Assembly: GCF_013366375.1 (NCBI RefSeq)
Contig: NZ_JABWMJ010000012.1
Span: 62,001-126,000 of the forward strand
DNA: 64,000 bases
Origin: Rhizobacter koreensis
Lineage (GTDB): Bacteria; Pseudomonadota; Gammaproteobacteria; Burkholderiales; Burkholderiaceae_C
Direction of reading: 5' to 3'
Under the pieces are notes generated by a model that was given only the letters and a program-made list of their open reading frames with translations, had not been told where the DNA came from and made no database searches. Below, piece after piece: positions 46,674 to 55,456 of this stretch. Position 1 is the stretch's first letter, and the number at the start of each line of letters is the position of its first letter. Both the position numbers and the translations under genes were made by a program.

Positions 46674-46692
46674 CTATTGCGTTCTGCAATAG
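46674..46692. promoter_or_regulatory. LysR-type operator (ctattgc-N5-gcaatag)
   Basis: A perfect inverted repeat with seven-base arms and a five-base spacer, containing the T-N11-A core of LysR-type sites (ATTGC-N5-GCAAT). It lies 9 bases from the LysR start and 84 bases from the hydroxylase start; an AT-rich tatat follows on the operon side. Confidence 0.75.
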
Positions 46693-46776
46693 GCAGTATA
46701 TGGGCCGAGGGCTCGACGCCGGCACTCGCCCGCTCGATAGTGGTCGCCTTGCGGTTGCCCGGCTGAAGGAGACACG

Positions 46777-47988
46777 ATGACGGCTGGAACGACGAACGCC
46801 GCGCTGCCGGTGCTGGTGGCCGGCGGCGGCATCGGCGGTATCGCCGCCGCGCTTGCGCTGGTGCGGCGCGGCTTCACGGTGAAGGTGCTCGAGCAAGCGG
46901 CCGAGCTCGGCGAGATCGGCGCCGGCATCCAGCTCGGGCCGAACGGCTTCGCCGCCTTCGACGCGCTCGGCGTCGGCGAGATCGCGCGCGCCAGGGCGGT
47001 CTACACCGACGAGATGGTGATGCACGACGCGCTCGACGAGACGCTGGTCGGCCGCATCCCCACCGGTGCGGCGTTCCGCGAACGCTTCGGCAACCCCTAC
47101 GCGGTGATCCATCGCGCCGACGTCCATGGCTCGCTGCTCGAAGGCGCCCAGGCGAGCGATCGCATCCAGGTCGCGACGTCGACGCGCGTCGAACGTGTCG
47201 AGCAGGACGACGCCGGCGTCACGGTGATCGATGGCGCCGGCGAGCGCCATCGCGGCAGCGCGCTGATCGGCGCCGACGGGGTGAAGTCGGCGGTGCGCCA
47301 GCAGTTCGTCGGCGACCCGCCGCGCGTGTCGGGCCACGTGGTGTATCGCGCCGTCGTCGATCGCAAGGACTTTCCGGTCGACCTGCAGTGGAACGCGGCG
47401 AGCATCTGGGTCGGACCGAACTGCCACCTCGTGCACTACCCGCTGCGCGGCGGCGAGCAGTACAACGTGGTGGTCACGTTCCACAGCCGCGAGCGCGAGG
47501 AGTGGAGCGTGCGCGAAGGCAGCCGCGACGAGGTGCAGAGCTACTTCGATGGCATCTGCCCGCGCGCGCGCCAGCTGATCGACCTGCCGAAGGACTGGAA
47601 GCGCTGGGCCACCGCCGACCGCGACCCGATCGACAACTGGAATCACGGGCTCGTCACCCTGCTCGGCGACGCCGCCCACCCGACGCTGCAATACCTCGCG
47701 CAAGGCGCCTGCATGGCGATGGAAGACGCGGTGACGCTCGGGGAAGCGCTGCGCGTGGCGGACGACGACTTCGCGCGTGCCTTCGACCTCTACCAACGCG
47801 CGCGCGTCGCCCGCACCGCCCGCGTGGTGCTGTCGTCTCGCGAGATGGGCCGCATCTTCCACGCCCGGGGCGTCGAGCGCCTCGTGCGCAACGACCTCTG
47901 GAAGGGCCGGTCGCCCGAGCGCTTCTACGATGCGCTCGAATGGCTGTACGGCTGGAACGTCGCGAATTGTCTGAGCGGCGCCACCTGA
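46777..47988 (+). CDS. 3-hydroxybenzoate 6-monooxygenase
   Basis: FAD- and NADH-dependent aromatic hydroxylase that makes gentisate from 3-hydroxybenzoate. The 403 residues have the FAD motif VLVAGGGIGGIAAALAL near residue 11, the GAGIQLGPN loop, the DG motif GADGVKSAVRQ and the GD motif LLGDAAHPTLQYLAQGACMA. The length and order match the MhbM/NagX/XlnD family. Salicylate 5-hydroxylase activity is unlikely since that enzyme is multicomponent. The ATG follows gaaggagacacg. The gentisate dioxygenase gene follows directly. Confidence 0.88.
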   Translation: MTAGTTNAALPVLVAGGGIGGIAAALALVRRGFTVKVLEQAAELGEIGAGIQLGPNGFAAFDALGVGEIARARAVYTDEMVMHDALDETLVGRIPTGAAFRERFGNPYAVIHRADVHGSLLEGAQASDRIQVATSTRVERVEQDDAGVTVIDGAGERHRGSALIGADGVKSAVRQQFVGDPPRVSGHVVYRAVVDRKDFPVDLQWNAASIWVGPNCHLVHYPLRGGEQYNVVVTFHSREREEWSVREGSRDEVQSYFDGICPRARQLIDLPKDWKRWATADRDPIDNWNHGLVTLLGDAAHPTLQYLAQGACMAMEDAVTLGEALRVADDDFARAFDLYQRARVARTARVVLSSREMGRIFHARGVERLVRNDLWKGRSPERFYDALEWLYGWNVANCLSGAT

Positions 47989-48011
47989 GCCCAACCTGTG
48001 GAGATTCTGCG

Positions 48012-49046
48012 ATGAACGAACTCGGCAGCCTCGCCGACCTCCCCGCCGACTACGTGGCGGCGATGCGCGAGCAGAACCTGGTGCCGCTCTGGCCGAGCCT
48101 GCGCGCGCTGATCCCCGCCGGCACGCCGCAGCCGCGCACCCAGCCCACGCACTGGGCCTACGAGGCGATCCGCCCGCTGCTGCTGAAGGCCGGCGAGCTC
48201 ACGCCGATCGAGAAGGCCGAGCGCCGCGTGCTGGTGCTCGCCAACCCGGGCCACGGCCTCGACAGGATGCAGGCGAGCTCGGCGATCTATCTCGGCATGC
48301 AACTCCTGCTGCCCGGCGAGTGGGCGCCCTCGCACCGCCACACGCCGAACGCGGTGCGCATGATCGTCGAGGGCGAAGGCGCGTACACGACGGTCGACGG
48401 CCAGAAGTGCCCCATGAGCCGCGGCGACCTGATCCTCACACCCACCGGGCTCTGGCACGAGCACGGCCACGACGGCGACGCGCCGGTGGTCTGGCTCGAC
48501 GTGCTCGACCTTCCGCTCGTCTACTACATGGAAGCGTCGTACCACGTCGACGGGCCGCGCCAGGACGTGCAGGCCTCGAGCGAACGCGGCTACGCGCAAG
48601 GTGGCGTGGTGCCGACCACGGTGTTCGAGCGCTCGGGTAACGCCTATCCCATGCTGCGCTACCCGTGGAAGCGCACGCGCGCGGCCCTCGAGGCCCTCGC
48701 GGCCGACCAGCCGGCGCTCGAGAGCGTGCAGGTCACCTTCGTGAACCCGGAGAGCGGCGCGCCGGTGCAGAACATCCTCGGCTACTACGCGCTGATGCTG
48801 CGGCCGGGCCAGCAGCTGCGCCTGCCGGTGCGCTCGCCGGCGGCGGTATTCCACCTGATCGAAGGCGCGGTCGACGCGACGATCGAGGGCCGCTCGTTCC
48901 GCCTCGCCGAGGCCGACACCTGCTGCGCGCCCGGCTACTCGGCGGTGACGCTCGCCAACCCCGACCGCGTCAAGCCCGCCTTCCTCTTCATGGCCGACGA
49001 GACCCCGCTGCAGCGCAAGCTCGGCGTGTTCGAGAACCGCGGCTGA
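48012..49046 (+). CDS. Gentisate 1,2-dioxygenase
   Basis: Cupin-type Fe(II) enzyme that opens gentisate between C1 and C2 to give maleylpyruvate. The 344 residues are normal for the family. The first cupin holds the metal ligands (SHRHTPNAVRMIVEGEGAY with two His, then LILTPTGLWHEHGH with a third). A second cupin with RLPVRSPAAVFHLIEGAVDA lacks the metal residues, as usual. It lies 23 bases after the 3-hydroxybenzoate hydroxylase gene. Maleylpyruvate isomerase and fumarylpyruvate hydrolase genes do not follow. Confidence 0.92.
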   Translation: MNELGSLADLPADYVAAMREQNLVPLWPSLRALIPAGTPQPRTQPTHWAYEAIRPLLLKAGELTPIEKAERRVLVLANPGHGLDRMQASSAIYLGMQLLLPGEWAPSHRHTPNAVRMIVEGEGAYTTVDGQKCPMSRGDLILTPTGLWHEHGHDGDAPVVWLDVLDLPLVYYMEASYHVDGPRQDVQASSERGYAQGGVVPTTVFERSGNAYPMLRYPWKRTRAALEALAADQPALESVQVTFVNPESGAPVQNILGYYALMLRPGQQLRLPVRSPAAVFHLIEGAVDATIEGRSFRLAEADTCCAPGYSAVTLANPDRVKPAFLFMADETPLQRKLGVFENRG

Positions 49047-49281
49047 TCCTTCAGTCGGTGCCCCTGCCCGGCAGCGCGCTCCGGCCACGGTGAGCTCGCC
49101 ATGATCGCCGACGGCGCGATTCGCCAGCGGTCCGACCTTTCCGAAGCGGGCGGGCTCGCGTGACGACTCTGGCAAGGTGCCGCCCGTGGCGGCGCCCGAT
49201 GACCCAGCGGGTTCGAGTACCCGCCTGCTCCGGCCCGACCCTCGCGGCAGCCACGCGATGGCCGCCAACGCGAGGGCGCCG

Positions 49282-49761
49282 TCAGTCCTCCTCGCCGCCG
49301 CCTGACGCCGCCAGCACGTGCGCGTGCGCGAGCAGCTTGTCGAGCAGGTCGGTCAGCGCGGCTCGCTCGGCGTCGTCGAGGCAGGCGGTGATCTGCTCGT
49401 TGCGGCGCGCGATCACGTCCATCACGCGCTGCCAGACCTTGCCGCCCTCGCGGGTGAGCGAGAGCACGACGCTGCGTGCATCGTCGGGGCTCGGTTCCTT
49501 GCGAACCAGGCCCTGATCGACCAGCGACTGGGCGGCGCGACTGGCCTGCCCCTTGTCGAGGTTGCTGCGCCGCGCGAGCTCGTTCACCGACAGCGGCGCG
49601 AAGGCGCCGATGGCGCCCAGGCAGCGGGCATCGCTGAGCGGAAGGCCGGTCGCTTCGGTGTAGGCGAGCTGGGTCGCCTGGTCGGTCAGCTTGTTCAGCG
49701 TGTGCAGGCGGTGCGTGACCGTGCGGTCGAGCGCGAAGCCCGGACCTTTCCTGCGCGTCAC
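49282..49761 (-). CDS. MarR-family regulator
   Basis: A 159-residue winged-helix regulator. The MarR core lies at about 45-120: LSVNELARRSNLDKGQASRA (recognition helix) and AQSLVDQGLVRKEPSPDDAR (wing). The GTG start is three bases after the stop of the Bug gene, so both are one transcript. Its position beside the homogentisate operon and the paired palindromes between the divergent operons make it the likely regulator of both. Confidence 0.88.
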   Translation of the reverse strand: MTRRKGPGFALDRTVTHRLHTLNKLTDQATQLAYTEATGLPLSDARCLGAIGAFAPLSVNELARRSNLDKGQASRAAQSLVDQGLVRKEPSPDDARSVVLSLTREGGKVWQRVMDVIARRNEQITACLDDAERAALTDLLDKLLAHAHVLAASGGGEED

Positions 49762-49763
49762 GC

Positions 49764-50732
49764 TCAGTCCAGTCGGATGTTGCTGGCCTTGATGACGCGG
49801 CCCCACTTCTCGCGCTCGCTCCTGGCGTAGGCGGCCATCTCGGCCGGCGTGCTCGGGATCGCCTCGAGGCCGAGCGTCTGGAAGCGCGCCTTCACCGGCG
49901 TGCTGCGCAGCGCGTCGAGCATCGCCGTGCTGAGCTTGGCGATCACGTCCTGCGGGGTGCCGGCCGGCACCACGAGACCCTGCCAGGCGTACGCCTCGAA
50001 CCCCTTGAGGCCCTGCTCCGCGAGCGTCGGAATGTTGTCGAAGCCGGCGACGCGCTTGGGGCTCGCGACGCCGATCGGGCGGAGCTTGCCGGACTGGATG
50101 TGCGCGTAGCCGCTCGCGGTGTCGACGAACATCATCGGGATCTGCCCGCCGAGGACGTCCTGCACCGCGGGTGCGGCGCCGCGGTACGGCACGTGGACCA
50201 GCGGCACGCCGGTGCGCTCGCGGAACAGCTCGGTCGCCAGGTGGTGCGGGCTGCCCGCGCCCGGGGTGCCGTAGCTCACGCCGGCCTGCTGCTGCTTGGC
50301 CCACGCCGTGAACTCGGCGAGGTTCTTGACCGGCACGTTCGGGTTGACGACCAGGATCAGCGGAAAGCGCGCCATCAGGCCGACCGGCGCGAAGTCCTTC
50401 TCGACGTTGTAGGTGAGCTTCGTGTAGAGGAACGGATTGGCCGCCAGCGTCGCGGTGTCGGCGCTCAGGAGCACGTAGCCGTCGGCCTTGGCCTTGGCGG
50501 CGTAGTCGGCGCCGATGTTGGTGCCCGCCCCCGGCTTGTTGTTGATGATGATGGTCTGACCGAGCGTCTTGCCCATCGGCTCGGCAAGCGTGCGCGCGAC
50601 CACGTCGGTGCCGCCGCCGGCCGGATATGGAACGACCCACTCGATCGGGCGCTCGGGATAGGCGGCGAACGCCACCGACGGCAGCACGGCGGCCGCGGCG
50701 AGCGTCTTGAGGAGGATTCGTCGAGCATGCAT
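49764..50732 (-). CDS. Bug/TctC-family substrate-binding protein
   Basis: A 322-residue periplasmic binding protein. A signal peptide (ending VAFAA near 24) is followed by YPERPIEWVVPYPAGGGTDVV, the Bug signature, and SYGTPGAGSPHHLATELFRE, VPYRGAAPAVQDVLGGQI. No TctA or TctB gene adjoins it; the only TctAB pair in the window is far away and has its own receptor. It is divergent from mhaA, so it probably binds 3-hydroxyphenylacetate or a related aromatic acid. The ATG begins MHARRILLKTLA. Confidence 0.88.
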   Translation of the reverse strand: MHARRILLKTLAAAAVLPSVAFAAYPERPIEWVVPYPAGGGTDVVARTLAEPMGKTLGQTIIINNKPGAGTNIGADYAAKAKADGYVLLSADTATLAANPFLYTKLTYNVEKDFAPVGLMARFPLILVVNPNVPVKNLAEFTAWAKQQQAGVSYGTPGAGSPHHLATELFRERTGVPLVHVPYRGAAPAVQDVLGGQIPMMFVDTASGYAHIQSGKLRPIGVASPKRVAGFDNIPTLAEQGLKGFEAYAWQGLVVPAGTPQDVIAKLSTAMLDALRSTPVKARFQTLGLEAIPSTPAEMAAYARSEREKWGRVIKASNIRLD

Positions 50733-50799
50733 GGTTCGGCTCCTGGTGCGAAGGTGGAGGGTCGCCGCGGGCGGCGGCGCTGCACGAATGTACCCCGAG

Positions 50800-50819
50800 T
50801 TGGTTGCGGCCGCAACGAA
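50800..50819. promoter_or_regulatory. Palindromic operator 1 of the divergent bug/mha region
   Basis: Centred on GTTGCGGCCGCAAC, a perfect palindrome. It matches operator 2 at 15 of 20 positions when that site is read on the other strand. The two centres are 61 bases apart. A MarR-type regulator is encoded in the left operon. Confidence 0.65.
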
Positions 50820-50860
50820 TTGCGCCGGACCCGTTGCGCGGCGCGGCGAGACGCCCAATA

Positions 50861-50880
50861 ATGGTTGCGCGCACAACCAA
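50861..50880. promoter_or_regulatory. Palindromic operator 2 before mhaA
   Basis: GGTTG and CAACC arms around cgcgca, 13 bases before the mhaA start codon and just after AATAAT, the only -10-like sequence there. Binding would block the mhaA promoter. Confidence 0.65.
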
Positions 50881-50893
50881 ACCAGGAGCCGCG

Positions 50894-52606
50894 ATGGCGC
50901 AGCCCGAGTTCGTTCCCTACCCCTTCACGCCGGTGCCGCACGCCGCGGCGCTGCCGGCACTCGAAGGCGGCGTCGAGCCGCGCCGGCATCCCGTGGTGGT
51001 GGTCGGCGGGGGCCCGGTCGGCACCACCGCCGCGCTCGGTCTCGCCCGCCACGGGGTGCCGGTGGTGCTGCTCGAGGCCGACGAGTCGGTCTGCTCCGGC
51101 AGCCGCGCGATCTGCATCTCGCGGCGCAGCCTCGAGATCATGGATCGCCTCGACGCCGCCGAGGGGTTCCTCGAGATCGGCCTGCCGTGGACCGGCGGGC
51201 GCAGCTTCTACCGCGACCAGGAGGTGCTGCACTTCCTGATGCCGCAGGACGAGAACCAGAAGCTGCCGCCGATGGTGAACCTGGCCCAGTACCACATCGA
51301 GCAGATCCTGCTCGACAAGGCCGAGCAGAGCGAGCTGATCGACATTCGCTGGCAAAGCCGCGTCACCGCGGTCGAGCGCCTCGCCGACGGCGCACGCCTG
51401 ACCATCGCGACGCCGGCCGGCGAGTATCGGCTCGAAGCCGACTGGGTGGTCGCCGCCGACGGCGGCCGCAGCTTCGTGCGCGAGTCGCTCGGCCTCGCGC
51501 TGCAGGGCACGAGCTACGAAGGCCGCTACGTGATCGTCGACATCCTGCTCGACAGCAGCCGCCCGACCGAGCGCCTCGCCTACTTCGACCCGCCGTGCAA
51601 CCCGGGCTCGACGGTGCTCGTGCACAAGCAGCCCGACAACGTCTGGCGCATCGACTACCAGGTGCGCGACGACGAGGACCCGGGCGAGGCCGTCAAGCCC
51701 GAGAACGTGCTCCCGCGCGTGCAGAGCCTGCTCGACATGATGGGCGAGACGAGCGCCTGGTCGCCGATCTGGATCACGATCTACAAGGCCAATGCGCTGA
51801 CGCTCGACCGCTACCGGCACGGCCGCTTCCTGTTCGCCGGCGACGCCGCCCACCTGGTGCCGATCTTCGGCGTGCGCGGCGCCAACTCGGGCATCGACGA
51901 CGCCGACAACCTGGCGTGGAAGCTCGCGCTCGTGGTCAAGGGCGTCGCCTCCGAGCGCCTGCTCGAGAGCTACTCCGACGAGCGCGTGGCCGCCACCCAC
52001 GAGAACCTGAGCTACGGCACCAAGAGCACCGAGTTCATGGCGCCGCCGTCGTTCGCGTTCGACCTCATGCGCAAGGCGGTGCTCGGCCTCGCCATCGATC
52101 ACCCGGAGGTGCGCTCGCTGATCAACCCGCGCCAGACCTCGGCCATCACCTACGCGGACTCGCCGCTCAATGCGGCCCCCGGGCGCTCGGCGGCGTTCAG
52201 TGCCGGCCCGAAACCGGGCGCGGTGCTGCCCGAGTGCCCGGTCATGCTCGCCAACGGCGAGCGGACGGTGCCGCGCGCAGGGCACCTCACCGACCTGATC
52301 GGCACCTGCTTCACCGCCCTCGCCTTCGGCGACGACGCCCGCGTGCCCGCCGAGCTGACGGCGCTCGCCGAGCGCCTCGCCGCGCGCGGCGTGCCGTTGC
52401 GGGTCGTGGCGGTGGCGCGCCACCTCGGCGCGGCCGGCTCTGGGGAACACGCCTGGGATCACACCGGGCGACTCTTTCCGATGTACGGTGCCGATGTCGG
52501 CACGCTCTACCTCGTCCGGCCCGACGGCCACGTGCTCGCGCGCTGGCATGAGGCGCCGCCCGCCGACGAGGTCGCTGCCGCGATCGAGCACGCGCTCGAT
52601 CCGTGA
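50894..52606 (+). CDS. mhaA: FAD-dependent aromatic hydroxylase, probable 3-hydroxyphenylacetate 6-hydroxylase flavoprotein
   Basis: A 570-residue flavoprotein monooxygenase of the MhpA/PheA group: PVVVVGGGPVGTTAALGLAR near 30, DWVVAADGGRSFVRE (DG motif), and FLFAGDAAHLVPIFGVRGAN (GD motif), with a thioredoxin-like C-terminal domain. Placed directly before a 63-residue protein and homogentisate dioxygenase, it fits MhaA of Pseudomonas putida, which with the small MhaB hydroxylates 3-hydroxyphenylacetate to homogentisate. The substrate is inferred from this context. The ATG follows accaggagccgcg. Confidence 0.83.
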   Translation: MAQPEFVPYPFTPVPHAAALPALEGGVEPRRHPVVVVGGGPVGTTAALGLARHGVPVVLLEADESVCSGSRAICISRRSLEIMDRLDAAEGFLEIGLPWTGGRSFYRDQEVLHFLMPQDENQKLPPMVNLAQYHIEQILLDKAEQSELIDIRWQSRVTAVERLADGARLTIATPAGEYRLEADWVVAADGGRSFVRESLGLALQGTSYEGRYVIVDILLDSSRPTERLAYFDPPCNPGSTVLVHKQPDNVWRIDYQVRDDEDPGEAVKPENVLPRVQSLLDMMGETSAWSPIWITIYKANALTLDRYRHGRFLFAGDAAHLVPIFGVRGANSGIDDADNLAWKLALVVKGVASERLLESYSDERVAATHENLSYGTKSTEFMAPPSFAFDLMRKAVLGLAIDHPEVRSLINPRQTSAITYADSPLNAAPGRSAAFSAGPKPGAVLPECPVMLANGERTVPRAGHLTDLIGTCFTALAFGDDARVPAELTALAERLAARGVPLRVVAVARHLGAAGSGEHAWDHTGRLFPMYGADVGTLYLVRPDGHVLARWHEAPPADEVAAAIEHALDP

Positions 52607-52620
52607 ACCGAGGACCTGCC

Positions 52621-52812
52621 ATGCTCGATAACGAACTCGACGCCATCTACACGCGCCTCTGCACGACGATGACGGCGCTCGGCGAGGCCGACGCCCCGCT
52701 CTTTCTCGCCCGGTTCGCGCTGCTCGCCACGGTCCGCATCGGCGACGCGGACGTGGTGTCGCGCCTCGTCGACGAGGCGGCCCGCAACCTGACTCCGGAG
52801 GTGACGCCATGA
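52621..52812 (+). CDS. mhaB: Small coupling protein of the aromatic hydroxylase (MhaB-like)
   Basis: A 63-residue acidic helical protein, MLDNELDAIYTRLCTTMTAL, then PLFLARFALLATVRIGDADV. Its size and place between the flavoprotein and hmgA match MhaB, the small partner that couples NADH use to hydroxylation in the two-component 3-hydroxyphenylacetate hydroxylase. The ATG after gaggacctgcc is chosen. The stop overlaps the hmgA start (ATGA). Confidence 0.75.
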   Translation: MLDNELDAIYTRLCTTMTALGEADAPLFLARFALLATVRIGDADVVSRLVDEAARNLTPEVTP

Positions 52813-54101
52813 CCCTCAACGACCGCCAGCCGCTGCAGTACATGAGCGGTTTCGCCAACGAGTTCGCCACCGAGGCGCTGCCCGGCGCGCTGCCGATCGG
52901 CCGCAACTCGCCGCAGCGCGCGGCCTACGGGCTCTACGCCGAGCAGCTCTCGGGCACCGCGTTCACCGCGCCGCGTCACTCGAACCGTCGTTCGTGGCTC
53001 TATCGCATCCGGCCGGCGGCGGTGCACCTCCCGTTCGAGCCGCTGCCGTCGGGCGCGCTGCACAACCGCTTCGACGAGGTCGCGACGCCGCCGAACCAGC
53101 TGCGCTGGGACCCGCTCCCGCTGCCGACCGAGCCGACCGACTTCGTCGACGGCCTGGTCACGATGGGGGGCAACGCCGGCTGCGCGATCCACCTCTACGC
53201 GGCCAACCGATCGATGGAGCGCTTCTTCTACGACGCCGACGCCGAGCTGCTGATCGTGCCGCAGCAGGGCACCCTGACGATCGCGACCGAGCTCGGCGTG
53301 CTGGAGGTCGAGCCACAGGAGATCGTCGTCGTCCCGCGCGGCGTGCGCTTCCAGGTCCACCTGCACGGCGAGGCCGCGCGGGGCTACGTCTGCGAGAACT
53401 TCGGCGCGCTGCTGCGCCTGCCGGACCTCGGCGTGATCGGCTCGAACGGTCTGGCCAATCCGCGCGACTTCCAGACGCCGGTCGCCGCCTACGAGGACCG
53501 CGAGGGCGACTTCGAGCTCGTCGCCAAGTTCGACGGCGCGCTCTGGCGCGCGCGCATCGGCCACTCGCCGCTCGACGTGGTCGCCTGGCACGGCAACTAC
53601 GCGCCGTACAAGTACGACCTGCGCCGCTTCAACACGTTCGGCTCGATCAGCTACGACCACCCCGACCCGTCGATCTTCCTGGTGCTGCAGGCGCCGAGCG
53701 ACACCCCGGGCGTCGACAGCCTCGACTTCGTGATCTTTCCGCCGCGCTGGCTCGTCGCCGAGAACACGTTCCGGCCGCCCTGGTTCCATCGCAACTTCGC
53801 GAGCGAGTTCATGGGCCTCATTCATGGCGCGTACGATGCCAAGGCCGAGGGCTTCGTGCCGGGTGGCGCGTCGCTGCACAACCGCATGAGCGGCCACGGG
53901 CCGGACGCCGACACCTTCGAGAAGGCGAGCCGCTCCGACACCACGCAGCCACATCGCGTGTCCGACACCATGGCGTTCATGTTCGAGACGCCCGAGCTGA
54001 TCCGCGTGTCGCGCCACGCGCTCGAATCGGCCCAGCTGCAGCACGAGTACTTCCGCTGCTGGCAGGGGCTCGAGAAGCACTTCGACCCGACGCGCCGCTG
54101 A
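52809..54101 (+). CDS. hmgA: Homogentisate 1,2-dioxygenase
   Basis: Non-heme iron enzyme that opens homogentisate to maleylacetoacetate, in the pathway for tyrosine, phenylalanine and hydroxyphenylacetates. The 430 residues are normal. Landmarks are YMSGFANEFATEALPGALP at the start, QQGTLTIATELGVLEVEP, VVPRGVRFQVHLHGEA, DVVAWHGNYAPYKYDL, FPPRWLVAENTFRPPWFHRN (iron-ligand region HRNxxSE) and LHNRMSGHGPD. It is followed 19 bases later by fumarylacetoacetase. Confidence 0.96.
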   Translation: MTLNDRQPLQYMSGFANEFATEALPGALPIGRNSPQRAAYGLYAEQLSGTAFTAPRHSNRRSWLYRIRPAAVHLPFEPLPSGALHNRFDEVATPPNQLRWDPLPLPTEPTDFVDGLVTMGGNAGCAIHLYAANRSMERFFYDADAELLIVPQQGTLTIATELGVLEVEPQEIVVVPRGVRFQVHLHGEAARGYVCENFGALLRLPDLGVIGSNGLANPRDFQTPVAAYEDREGDFELVAKFDGALWRARIGHSPLDVVAWHGNYAPYKYDLRRFNTFGSISYDHPDPSIFLVLQAPSDTPGVDSLDFVIFPPRWLVAENTFRPPWFHRNFASEFMGLIHGAYDAKAEGFVPGGASLHNRMSGHGPDADTFEKASRSDTTQPHRVSDTMAFMFETPELIRVSRHALESAQLQHEYFRCWQGLEKHFDPTRR

Positions 54102-54120
54102 ACCCGAACCGAGGCCCCCC

Positions 54121-55437
54121 ATGCACGCACTGAACGAAACCCACGATCCGGCGCTCACCAGCTGGGTCGACTCGGCCAACGCCGCCGGCACCGATTTTCC
54201 GATCCAGAACCTGCCGTTCGCGGTGTTCCGGCGCGCCGGCAGCGACGAGCCGTTTCGCGGCGGCGTCGCGATCGGCGACCGCATCGTCGACCTCGGCGCC
54301 GCGGCGAGCGCCGGCGTCTTCGAGGGCAGCGCGGCGCATGCGGCGCAGGCCGCGGCCGGCGACACGCTGAACGCGCTGATGGCACTCGGCCCGGCCGCCT
54401 GGTCGGCGCTGCGCCTGGCGTTGTCGCGCGCGCTGCGCGTCGGCTCCGGACGCGAGGCGGCGCTCGGGCCGCTGCTGGTGGCGCAAGCCGATGCCGAATA
54501 CGCGGTCCCCGCGCGCATCGGCGACTACACCGACTTCTACACGTCGGTCCACCACGCGACCAACATCGGCCGGCAGTTCCGCCCCGACAACCCGCTGCTG
54601 CCGAACTACAAGTGGGTCCCGATCGGCTACCACGGCCGCTCGTCGAGCATCGCCGTCTCGGGCCAGCGTTTCCCGCGCCCGATCGGTCAGACCATGCTGC
54701 CGGGCGAGTCGGCACCGGCGCTGCGGCCGAGCCGCCGCCTCGACTACGAACTCGAGCTCGGCATCTTCGTCGGCACCGGCAACGCGAGCGGCGAGCCGAT
54801 CGCGATCGAAGGCGCCGAGTCGCACGTGTTCGGCGTGTGCCTGCTCAACGACTGGTCGGCGCGGGACATCCAGGCCTGGGAGTACCAGCCGCTTGGGCCG
54901 TTCCTGTCGAAGAACTTCGCGACGACGATCTCGCCGTGGATCGTCACGCTGGAGGCGCTCGCGCCGTATCGGGTGGCGTTCGAGCGGCCGGAGGGCGACC
55001 CGCAGCCGCTGCCCTATCTCGACTCGCCGGCCAACCGCGCGCACGGCGCGATCGACCTGCAGCTCGAGGTCGTGCTCGAGACCGAGCGCATGCGGCAGAG
55101 CGGTGCCGTCGGCTTCTCGCTGGCACGCACGAGCTACCGGCACGCGTACTGGACGATCGCCCAGATGGTCGCCCACCACACGGTCAACGGCTGCAACCTG
55201 CAGCCGGGCGACCTGTTCGGCAGCGGCACGCTCTCGGGGCCGACGCTCGATCAGGCCGGCGCGCTGATCGAACTCACGGTGGGCGGCAAGCAGCCGATCG
55301 CCCTGCCCGACGGCGAGACGCGCACGTTCGTCGAAGACGGCGACACGGTCGAGCTGCGCGGCTGGTGCGAAGCGCCGGGCGCGGCGCGCATCGGCTTCGG
55401 CGCCTGCCGCGGCACGGTGCTGCCGGCGCGCGGCTGA
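54121..55437 (+). CDS. fahA: Fumarylacetoacetase
   Basis: Last step of homogentisate breakdown: fumarylacetoacetate to fumarate and acetoacetate. The 438 residues match the FAH family. They have IGDYTDFYTSVHHATNIGRQ (catalytic His and metal Asp), the metal-binding ELELGIFVGTGN, VFGVCLLNDWSARDIQAWEY, PLGPFLSKNFATTISPWIV and LFGSGTLSGPT. Maleylacetoacetate isomerase, needed between hmgA and this enzyme, is not in the operon. Confidence 0.95.
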   Translation: MHALNETHDPALTSWVDSANAAGTDFPIQNLPFAVFRRAGSDEPFRGGVAIGDRIVDLGAAASAGVFEGSAAHAAQAAAGDTLNALMALGPAAWSALRLALSRALRVGSGREAALGPLLVAQADAEYAVPARIGDYTDFYTSVHHATNIGRQFRPDNPLLPNYKWVPIGYHGRSSSIAVSGQRFPRPIGQTMLPGESAPALRPSRRLDYELELGIFVGTGNASGEPIAIEGAESHVFGVCLLNDWSARDIQAWEYQPLGPFLSKNFATTISPWIVTLEALAPYRVAFERPEGDPQPLPYLDSPANRAHGAIDLQLEVVLETERMRQSGAVGFSLARTSYRHAYWTIAQMVAHHTVNGCNLQPGDLFGSGTLSGPTLDQAGALIELTVGGKQPIALPDGETRTFVEDGDTVELRGWCEAPGAARIGFGACRGTVLPARG

Positions 55438-55456
55438 CGGTGCCCGGCGGGAACGC

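Noticed and set aside
49207..49224. Hairpin gcgggt/acccgc in the gap between the gentisate dioxygenase and marR genes
   Set aside because: Only six base pairs and no T-run on either strand, so too weak to call a terminator.
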